NCBI GenBank assembly: GCA_036936605.1
Contig: JAUPFV010000004.1
Location: 93,956,334-94,020,333 of the forward strand
Direction of reading: 5' to 3'
DNA length: 64,000 bases
Origin: Limnanthes douglasii subsp. nivea
Lineage: Eukaryota; Streptophyta; Magnoliopsida; Brassicales; Limnanthaceae
Shown here: in pieces, positions 55,163 through 64,000 of the stretch
Numbering within the stretch: position 1 is the first letter of the stretch
Layout of the letters: every line of letters begins with the position of its first letter
Notes under the pieces: model-generated
Databases searched by the model: none
The model's input: the letters and a program-made list of their open reading frames with translations, nothing else
Told to the model about the DNA's origin: nothing
Made by a program: the position numbers and the translations under genes

Positions 55163-55186
55163 AAACTCCCACTATGGTCCCCAATT
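55163..55186 (-). promoter_or_regulatory. Primer-binding site of element C
   Basis: The reverse complement reads AATTGGGGACCATAGTGGGAG directly inside the LTR, a variant of the TGGCGACCACAGTGGGA of B and D. Confidence 0.65.
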
Positions 55187-55524
55187 TGGTGATGGTAAAA
55201 TCAGATATAAGGGTAGTTTTGGAAGTTATTAAGTTTGTGTGGTATTAAATTCTTAGTAAGAGATAGATAGAGAAATGAGGTGCTTGTATTTATTAGAGAG
55301 GAAAAATGTCCAACTCATTTAATGTTGTTTGTTGAACTATTTATATTCTTTTTGGATCCATTGGCCATTTGGTTCGGGTCATATGTTTGGGTCAATCTCA
55401 CAAGCCTCCATGACCAAATTCAAAGGTACCAGGCACATAGCTGAGTCATTAAACATACTCTAAGCAAAATTCGACCTACTTTACTGCTTGGGTCCTCCAA
55501 TATAATCTGACTCTGTTAGTCACA
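55187..55524 (-). repeat. 5' LTR of element C
   Basis: The minus-strand end is ATCACCA next to the primer site. Homology to the solo LTR near 59042-59416 (shared AGGTGCTTGTATTTA and ATTTAATG words, and a TATA box on the minus strand) supports it. The far end, placed at 55524, is uncertain by some tens of bases. Confidence 0.6.
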
Positions 55525-58145
55525 ACGCAAGAGAATTATCTTTCAAAACAATAGCATGAGAATCCAACTAAAAGGATAAAAATATTTCATTCTCTCAACT
55601 ATTATCAATGATTGCTTGAAACTGCTTTTCTTCCTCGATATTTGATTCAAGATCAGCTCTCAAGGAAAATATTTCATTGATACAATTGGAATCACCATTG
55701 AGAATGGTCTGAAGATCTGGTAAATAAGTTAAAGGGTTCACTTGGGCTTCGTGACACATAATCAAGCCATAAATAATGAGTTGCAAATAAAAAATAAACA
55801 ATAAGTGTAAAAGATAAAAAAAAAAAAATCAAAATATATGAGGAAAAATAATGACCCAAAGCCAACAAGCTCCAAAAGAGAAGAATGAATAGACAAAGGC
55901 CTTTTTCCCACTAAAGAACCAAATTGAGTAACTATCATAGGAATTCGAAACAAAAGGCATAAGATTCACCCAAAAAAAAACTCGACTGAGAATGTATATT
56001 TGAAAAAAAGTCCCCACCAGATTATGCCTTCCTCAAAGTAAGTTTGTTCATGTGACTACGAAGATGCATTTGAGAAGAATAATTCTATAATTTGTCTTCC
56101 TTAGAAGATGCACTACCCATATCACTCTTGTTATTCTACCCGTTAATCATAACTTCTTGCAAGAAACAAAAAAAATAAAATTTCCTTTCACTTGATCGCT
56201 GGACCATAATTTAGAGAGGAAAAATTGTTTTGGCACTAACATAGAGCCACTAGAAAAACAAAACAAATATCATTTTCTTCCATCATGGTGGAATATCTCG
56301 TACATATATTATATACCATCAGTTTATCAAATGGAATATTAATCATATGAACTAAAAAATATAAAACAGACTTAGTAGCAATCAACAAAAAATAGCACTT
56401 AAAGAAAAAACAATTTGAGGAAATAAATGCTCGCGTTTAGAATTCTAAAATTCATTGATAAAAAATTATTTATTCTCTATCCTAGTGGCGAGGTACCACT
56501 AAAAGAAAAGAAAATATCCTTCAAACCTTCAATATTTTTAGGAATGTCTCTAACATTCTCAAAGAACCACTTGATTTTAATAATGAAGAAATTACTTTTC
56601 TCCCGTCCTAAAAACTCAACGACGGATTAATTTATGTTCATGAAAAGCTGTCAAACACCACCTTGCCAAGATGGTGGTGAAGAGAAGTAATAGTCAATAT
56701 TAGGAGACCAATTGGCTATGAAAAAGATGGCTAAGTTTTTAAAACCTAATAATATTTTTATCGAACTGAAATCAAATACCGTAATAAAAAAGATAGGTGA
56801 AGAAAATACATCGCCTTCATAGGGATGACTCAATCCATATAGGTCTAAATAACCTCATTAACAATCATGAATAATAACATATTATCAAATTAATCTTTTG
56901 GTCTCCATTTGGGTCACCGACCACTAATATGGGTAAAAAATCATGGCAACCAGAGTCTTTGCCCCCAGTAACTTGCATACTAGATCATACTTGTAAAATT
57001 ATGGTTATAGACTGAAAAAAATTATTTCTTGTCTATAAAATTTTATAAAGAGAAATGTTTGTCAAATTTTTTATAACAAATTAATAGACACAACAAATCT
57101 AAAAAAATCGGTAGACAAAAAGAAAAGGTATTTAACCCCAAACGAAAATAAAAATTAAAGTGTATATATTTTCTTAAATCAATCACATATATTAATTTAG
57201 AGGAAATACGGCATGGATAAAAACAAAAAAAAGGTTATGATTAAGGAAGCCCAAACATATACACGCGTAACAGTAAACAAGTTACCTTGACATATAAATT
57301 TTCTCATTTCACTTGCACAAGTTCACTCTTTGCATAATTTACTAAATAAAAATATATATTATTCATAAATATCATCCGCCAAGATAAGCAAAAATTTCTT
57401 TGGCTGAATGGATAAAGAATAAATTTATTAGCCTTCAATACAGACTAAGGGGGATACTCAAAAAATAAAAAATAAACCATGAAAGAATCAATTCATTCAA
57501 CATACATACATTTATTCCAAGCATATGACTAATTGGGAATGAAAAAACCAATGATAGTATTTCACCATGTAATTAATACACAAATACTTCCTTAAAATTA
57601 TAATTCACCAAAATTAGCAATAATTTGTTTTGACCGAATACATAAATGTAATAAAAATTCGGCCCTTAACTTCACTTTTCGTAAAGAACGGAAGGGGAAA
57701 CTTACAAATCAATAAAATAAAGAAATAAATTAATTTAAAAATAGAGAAGAAAAAATCACATTAATTAGTGAAAAAACAGAAAACAACCAAACAAATAAAG
57801 TCGAAGCAAAAAAATGAATCGAAAGAAAAAACAAGCAAAGCTAAAGCAAAAAAAACTCCACAAAGGTAAGAGAACCTCCAACGAAGAATAATATAGTCAT
57901 TCAAGCATTGTCAACAACAAGTAGAATTTTTAAAGCAATTACAAATTCAAAGACCGAGTGACATTCAAACAAGGAAATTTGTAATAACAAAATGATAATG
58001 GATGCTTTGACAAACACAAAAGATGCCTCGGACAAGCGATAGGTGCCTCGACAATGATTAAAGAACGCTTCGGCCAATAACAAGAACACTTCCGGCAATA
58101 TTAAGCTAGTCTATTTCATTACTCTCACGAAGACTAGGGGGCTAT
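55525..58145. other. AT-rich DNA, possible body of a decayed plus-strand gypsy element
   Basis: No clear gene. A minus-strand frame at 55595-55801 has a short acidic helix-like segment, and 56651-56833 reads KNLAIFFIANWSPNIDYYF, which faintly recalls antisense-gene proteins. 57320-57660 contains two diverged copies of a segment of about 220 bp. 58020-58140 looks like the end of a gypsy 3' region. Confidence 0.35.
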
Positions 58146-58470
58146 TGATAATGGAATAATTATTTCAGCTCTAACTTATTAGTTGATCATCTTATGCATA
58201 TGCAAAAATCTTACGAGAATTAGTCAAACTAACACTCAATTTTAAATATTAATAGTTAAAGAAATATAAGTCATTGTCCTCGAATATTTGTAAGATATTT
58301 ATTGTAACACAATACCTATAAATAAAAGTGCAGTCTGCATCAATAAAACTAACGTATTTTTCTCTACTACTTATGTTTTTTTACTTACGTTATTCATATC
58401 CATTATCATTTCAACTCTAAGTCCTATGAACGCTTAAGCTAAGCCTGACCATCCAAATTTATCGACACCA
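58146..58470 (+). repeat. Probable 3' LTR of a gypsy element
   Basis: A purine-rich tract (GAAGACTAGGGGGC) precedes TGATAATGGAAT, and the unit ends TTATCGACACCA. A TATA-like CCTATAAATAAAAG near 58316 fits an LTR promoter. No second copy is seen in the window, so the call rests on these signals only. Confidence 0.5.
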
Positions 58471-59041
58471 CATATAGATAAGATTTTAAAAAAATTATCA
58501 TAATCAAAATAAGTTAATAATTTTGAATTCATCTTATAAAGAAGGCATTAAATTTATAGTTGTTTTGTTATGGATATTTTGAGAGTTCACAAACAATCAC
58601 ATTCAAGATTTGTTTTAAGAAAATAAAAGGTTTTAGACTCTTGAGGCAATAAGAATAAAAAAATGTGTCATTTTCTCTCTATGACGGTTAAACCTGCTCC
58701 ATAAGATTCATGACTGAAAATCATATATATATATATACGACTCTTAATTTCATATCAATCCATTAAGATTAGTAACATCATCATCCAATATTATCGTGTG
58801 TCATTCATAGACCATAACCATTATTGACTCATACAACCTAATAACTTAAGTATAAAAAAAATAGAACTCTCAATCATATTACATAATAATCTAAATGTTA
58901 GTTACATAGTATATTCTATTATATTATTATATATGACTCCAATTATTATATTCATTATCGATTATATTTTATCAACTGGATCATATTTTACAGCTGTTTA
59001 ACTAAATTAAATATAATAGATGATGATGAGGATAAAGATGA
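58471..59041. other. AT-rich intergenic DNA, no gene seen
   Basis: Only AT-rich sequence and a short AT repeat near 58721-58735. Confidence 0.5.
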
Positions 59042-59416
59042 TTGTGAAGGTAAAATATGAAGATCGTTTGGTAATTTAATATTTAAGGTTTTTTTGTATA
59101 GAGTAGTAAGAGAAAATAGGTGCTTGTATTTAATCCCTTTGGAAAAAAATCCAAACCATTTAATGCCAATAGTTGGGGTATTTATACCTTTTCTCTATGA
59201 CACATGGGTCATTCGGGTCGGATCTTATATTCGGGTCAATCATATGAGCCCTCAAGCCCAAGAACTAATGTATTAGACACACAGTTGAGTCATTGGTCCA
59301 CTTAAGTTACTGTTCATTCATTAAATTTTATTTTCCTGGTCCAAAATTCCCCTTCTGATAAAATTAGAATTACTATAATACTCCTCCAACAGTATCCGAT
59401 CCGATCAGATGAGACA
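59042..59416 (-). repeat. Solo LTR related to element C
   Basis: It aligns with 55187-55524 in the same orientation: GGTGCTTGTATTTA, CCATTTAATG, a TATA box on the minus strand, TTCGGGTCA, ACAGTTGAGTCATT and CTCCTCCAA. No gag follows on either side. Target-site duplication not seen, ends approximate. Confidence 0.6.
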
Positions 59417-60557
59417 TTCTAATTTATGATATCCTTATGCAATATACATCAAATTCTGACATAATGTTTTTTAAAAACAATATTATTTTACAATCACCTT
59501 CTTGAAAACAAACGAGCTTTAATCTGGATCGATCTACTTATATTGTGATATTCTTAATGAAATCATTCAAACAAAAATTTAATTGTGTATGAATATGCGA
59601 TGTGTGAAACGACATAATATAATGGTTATTCAGTCTTGGAATAATTTTTACATAGTCTTCCTATATGTTGACTTATACACACAACAACATCCTTCAACGA
59701 GGGCTTTCAAATTTTTACTTATATGATACCCCAAAATAGACTATCGTGGTGGTATATTTGGTTTATTACTACAATTCTAAAAAATATTTGAAGTGGTCGT
59801 GTGTCACTTGCATATGATATCAATCTTCCATGAAAATGATAAATGTGTCTACGTCTCGTCATACCAATAACATCTTGAGAAATTCTTGGATGAGATAACC
59901 CTTACAATGATTGATATGTTAATTATTGATATATCCCACTTCAAAGCTTAGATTTTTTAAAAGAGATACATACTTTTCAATTTCTAACCCATGAAACAAA
60001 AAATCATAAAATATGTATGTATCTCGAGGTCTAATTTAGAATAAGTTGTAGCACAAAACCCCATACATCCTAAGGACCAATACATTTACATCATTACTGA
60101 ACATGCAAACTAAAACGCGCATATATATATATATATATATGAAGGGAACACAACAAAAAAGTCTAATAATACCAAAAAAACATAAATATTCATATCATTA
60201 ACTAAATATGTAACTGAAACACCTATGACAAAGGATTGCCTAAAATAATAAAAAAATCCAAAATTACTAAAAACTTTTGTCATGGAATTGACAAGTTGTC
60301 ATGTAAAACAACACAAAAACATAATGTAAAAATAACTGACGGTTTCTATTGAGAACATCTAGATTTGTCACGATAAAAAATTGGCATTGCGGTGACACAT
60401 ATGCTCGTCTCAATGCATGCCGTCAGCAAGTCAGTATTTGGCGCGATGCATGTATTTGTGCAATCGTTACACTATTGCAGTACCCAATTCGACGGAATAA
60501 TGTATTTTTTTATGGAGGCTATCATTAATTTCATAACAAAAAATTATTTTTTATTTA
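59417..60557. other. AT-rich intergenic DNA, no gene seen
   Basis: It contains an AT microsatellite at 60121-60140 and no supported frame. Confidence 0.5.
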
Positions 60558-60763
60558 TGTAGAAATATAAAATAGATTTTATTATTGTCATATCAATTTT
60601 GTACAAACTAAAACCCTATATATAGGCTGTGAATATATCCTAATAATATTTTAGTCTACTATAATAATGTCTAGTCTACCATAATAATGTATACAATAAA
60701 TTGTCATTGACTATTAACTACAATAAACTGTGTACTCGATATGTTTTATTATTTCCATTAACA
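60558..60763 (-). repeat. 3' LTR of the copia element (about 206 bp) and polypurine tract
   Basis: On the minus strand the tract CTTGAGGGGGAG (about 60764-60775) is followed by TGTTAATGG, the usual start of plant copia LTRs. The end at TTTCTACA (60558) is likewise typical. The other LTR is outside the window. Confidence 0.7.
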
Positions 60764-60970
60764 CTCCCCCTCAAGCTTGTGCGAAAGTACTTGAAACTAT
60801 CGTGGTTTGAAGTCTTTGGAACTTGTACAAAAGTGCTTGAAGGGCAAGCTTGATCGAAAGGATGAAACGAAATCACACTCCCCTCAAGTTTGAGCATATA
60901 GATTAAGCATTCCTAGCTTGTTGTAAATATAATTAATACGTAATCCATTGAGGGCTTTTGTGAATATATC

Positions 60971-61294
60971 TCATAATTGTTCTCTTGTTTTGATATATTC
61001 TGTATGAATGAAATTTTGTTGAATCTTTTCGTGGATAAAATGACAATCAATTTCAATATGTTTCGTTCTTTCATGAAAAACATGTTTAGACGTAATGTGA
61101 AACGTCGCTTGATTATCACACCATAACTTTGCATGCATGATAGTTTTTATGCCAATATCATTCAGCAATTGGAAAATCCAAATTATCTCACAAGTAGATT
61201 GAGTCATGGCTATATATTCAGCTTCAGCAGTCGATCTTGATACAACATTTTGTTTCTTACTCTTCCAAGATACTAAGTTACCCCTTAGAAACAC
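60971..61294 (-). pseudogene. Copia RNase H
   Basis: The 107-codon frame has SWKSKKQNVVSRSTAEAEYIA, LWCDNQATFHI and HVFHERTKHIEIDCHFI, the hallmark copia RNase H motifs with the Glu and Asp positions present. It ends near the 3' end of the polyprotein. Upstream, 61320-61740 holds broken RT-RNase H linker sequence. Confidence 0.85.
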
Positions 61295-61747
61295 ACAGTA
61301 ACTAGTGGTTGGTCTTAATCAGCTTTAGATTCAACCCAATCTGCATCTGCAAACACTCTATATTAGTATGATCATTACTGTCATACCACAATCCGAGTCC
61401 ATGAGCTGATTTGAGATAACACGAGATATGTTTTAGTGCTACCTAATGATTAACCGTTGGTGATGACATAAATTGACTCACAATACTAACTGGATACGCA
61501 ATGTCTGGTCGAGTTACTATAAGATAATTAAGTTTTCCTACCAATCGACAATATTTTATGGATCACCAAATAATTCTCCATCATCTTTTCGTAGCTGCAA
61601 ATTAGGAACCATCGGTGTATTACATGGTTTTGCTCCTAACTTGCATGTTTCCATCAATAAAACAAAACATATTGATAGAAGAATACATTTCTTGCTTCTT
61701 GTTATTTCCATTCCCAAAAAGAACTTCAATGGTCCTAAATGTTTTGT

Positions 61748-62490
61748 TTAAAATTTTGAATGAAGAATTGTTTTAAGTAAATAAATTCCTTCACTACCAC
61801 TACCAGTAATGATTATGTCATCAACATACACAACCACAAGTATAATTCCATTTACAGAACTTTTATAAAATACAGAATGATCACAACTACTCTTCTTTAA
61901 CCCAAATTCATTGAGTGTCTCACTAAACTTGTCAAACCAAGCATGTGGACTTTGTTTCAAACCATATAAGGATTTGTACAAACAACATACATTTCATCTC
62001 CCCCCCCCCCTTGAGCAAAAAACCCATTTGGTTGCTCCATATACACTCTTCTTGGAGATCTCCATGTAAGAATGCATTTTTATGTCTAACTGATGTGATG
62101 GCCAATCATTTGAAACTGCTACCGAAATAAATAAATAAATAAATAAATAAATAGAGGTAAACTTTGCTACCGGAGAAAATGTCTCAGAGTAGTCAACACC
62201 ATAAATTTAAGCATATCCTTTTGCTACAAGTCTTTCTTTAAAATGAGCTATAACCCCATATGGATTCAATTTGACATTAGATACCCATCTACAACCAATA
62301 GCTTGCTTTCCGGTAAGTAAATTAACCAAATTCCAAGTACCAGTATCTTCTAATGCTTTTATCTCTTAAAATATTGCAGCTTTCCAACCAGAATGACATA
62401 AAGCTTCACGAACAATTTTTGGAATATAAATAGAATCAAGAGTTGCAATAAAAGCTTTTGTAGAAGGTGAAAATGATCATATTTTGCAAA
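61748..62490 (-). pseudogene. Copia reverse transcriptase
   Basis: 61748-61981 encodes KSLYGLKQSPHAWFDKF and VVVYVDDIIITG, with both catalytic Asp residues. Upstream, a run of 11 C at 62000-62010 (G on the coding strand) sits where the PPGF-type loop should be and shifts the frame. An AATA microsatellite (62126-62153) also interrupts the RT N-terminal region. Confidence 0.8.
62126..62153. repeat. AATA microsatellite
   Basis: About seven units of AATA inside the copia RT pseudogene. Confidence 0.9.
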
Positions 62491-62771
62491 AGAGAAAATT
62501 GGATAAGTACATTATCACTATTTTGATGAGCAATAGGAAAGTCAATATCGGACTCACTATCGTTTGTAACAGGATCCGAAGACGAAAGAATCGATAATGG
62601 GCATCTTGGATGAGATTTTAGATGTCAGGAATAAACATGTGTAATGGGAGGTCGAGATAGTGGAGGAAGTGCAACAGGTTGCGTAACATAATCAGTTTTA
62701 GTAATGCTAGGGATTGAACTACGGAATAAATGAGGAGGTCAGCGTTCTCTTTATCTGTGTGAAGGTTCACG

Positions 62772-63560
62772 CTAGGCGCAATTGTAAAAAATGAAACATG
62801 CTCTAAAAATTAACATCTCTAGACACGACATACCGGTTAGAGAGGGAGAAAAACATTTGTATCCCTTCTGAACTCTAGAATATCCAAGAAAAATACATTT
62901 TAATGATTTAGGATCTAATTTTGTACGATTAGGATTAACATCCCTAACGAAACAAGTACAACCAAATATGCGGGGTTCAACATGAAATGAAGGTTTTGAA
63001 GTATTCTGAAGAATAGAAGACGGCATTCGATTTATTAAATAACAAGTAGTAGAAATAGCATATGCCCTAAATGTTTGTTGGCACTTTCATTTGAAAAAGA
63101 AGTGCACGAGCAACTTCTAGAAGATATCTATTTTTTCTTTCACCGATACTATTTTGAGATGGTGTGTCTACACAAGAGGTTTGATGCAAAATTCCATGTT
63201 GTTCCATTAAAGATTGAAATGCAGTTGAACAATATTTTTTACTATAATCACTTCTTAAAATATGAGTCGTACAATTAAACTGAGTATCAATTTCTGCATG
63301 AAATTTACAAAATATTGAAAATAATTTTGAACGATTTTTCATGAAATAAATCCATGTAACTCGAGAATGATCATCAACAAAACTAACAAAATACTTAAAA
63401 TCTGATTTAGATATGACTGGCCAATGACCCCAAATATCTGAATGGACTAATTCAAAATGAGACTCAAACAGATCTAGAGCCTAAAACAGTAGATGATGAC
63501 CTATCTGCCAATGTCACATCTGAATGATGTATGTTTGTAAAAGTTGAAAAAAGTTTTGGA
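62772..63560 (-). pseudogene. Copia integrase, C-terminal part of the core and C-terminus
   Basis: 63067-63342 has LRSDYSKKYCS, GILHQTSCVDTPSQN and ERKNRYLLEVARALLF. The position of the second catalytic Asp (LRSDNG in relatives) is kept as LRSDYS, and GIGER-type Glu is present. 62772-63026 has FGCTCFVRD, KLDPKSLKCIFLGYS and QKGYKCF, the copia GKGY-type C-terminal module. The region upstream (63340-63560) has further broken core sequence. Confidence 0.82.
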
Positions 63561-64000
63561 TTACCCGTCATATTTTTTTAGTGACATCAATATCAATGAC
63601 CTAATCTGATGACGAAGAAAGAAAACATTTTGAATTACCTGATCCGGAAGCTGCATTATTTGTAGGATTAAAACACTTCAATGATTCCTGATACTTGGAA
63701 AACTAAGCATATTCTTCCGCATAAAGCACAACCGGTGCTCTAAAATATTTCTTAGTAAATTGTTGTGGTCATTGTGTTTGTCGTGGTTGTTTTGTTTTTT
63801 GTGATTGTTGTGGTTGTTATGGATAGTTCCACCTTGTGTGATCGAATTCATGATAATAGGAACACTTATGTGGCTGAGATTTCGAAAAACACCTCTTCCG
63901 TAATTATTGAACCTATCTCGATTACTGCAGTAAAGACTCTAACCAAATCTATTTTCTTCCATTCAATAAAATTAAGAACTGATATAAAAAAAGAAAAAAA
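63561..64000 (-). pseudogene. Copia gag-protease remnant
   Basis: Near 63850 the minus strand reads HKCSYYHEFDHTRW, a zinc knuckle with its second Cys lost. Other short pieces are low-complexity (Gln- and Asn-like). The window ends inside this element. Confidence 0.45.

Larger units (their letters stand above)
60558..64000 (-). mobile_element. Ty1/copia retrotransposon, 3' portion, right end outside window
   Basis: Reading minus-strand from the right: a degenerate gag knuckle, integrase, RT with YVDDII, RNase H, polypurine tract and LTR. Integrase precedes RT, which defines copia. All frames are broken. Confidence 0.88.

Overview
The window is intergenic heterochromatin from a flowering plant, probably a eudicot. 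It is a nest of retrotransposons; I find no intact host gene, rRNA, tRNA or CRISPR array. The main families are Ty3/gypsy elements of the plant-specific Tat type. Evidence for this type: gag-protease, then RT, RNase H, a second archaeal-type RNase H and integrase, plus a long open frame on the opposite strand between integrase and the 3' LTR. A plant LINE, a Ty1/copia element and a decayed CACTA (En/Spm-like) gene fill other parts. The species cannot be fixed from the sequence.

Layout: 1-9360 is element A (minus strand, left end outside the window), which abuts and truncates a LINE (9361-12984, minus). Element B (12985-23458, plus) is complete: LTRs of 475 and 474 bp, target-site duplication TAAGA, an unbroken 1075-codon pol frame and an almost unbroken antisense gene. 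24791-28925 is decayed element E, whose two LTRs face each other in inverted orientation. 28926-35254 holds anonymous sequence and a CACTA remnant (minus) broken by a B-family solo LTR (31402-31862, target-site duplication AATAC). 35255-36583 is a gag-pro scrap fused to decayed element C (minus, 36584-43658 and 54062-55524). C's gag is split by element D (43659-54061, plus), a complete but mutated relative of B. 55525-60557 is AT-rich, with a probable 3' LTR (58146-58470) and a C-family solo LTR (about 59042-59416). 60558-64000 is the 3' part of a copia element (minus).

How the parts work together in the Tat elements: the LTR promoter should drive gag-pro and pol, which are separated in all four copies (A, B, C, D) by a single in-frame UAG at the same place, in a context like the tobamovirus readthrough signal. 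Converging on them from the other end is an antisense gene with its own TATA box, conserved start and one small intron. Between the two converging genes lie a conserved non-coding block and family-specific repeats with inverted-repeat cores. In B and D, but not in A or C, the palindrome TCCGGA is scattered through LTRs, all coding frames and non-coding DNA about ten times more often than base composition predicts. This may mark binding sites for an element-encoded protein and is the most promising lead for an undescribed system.
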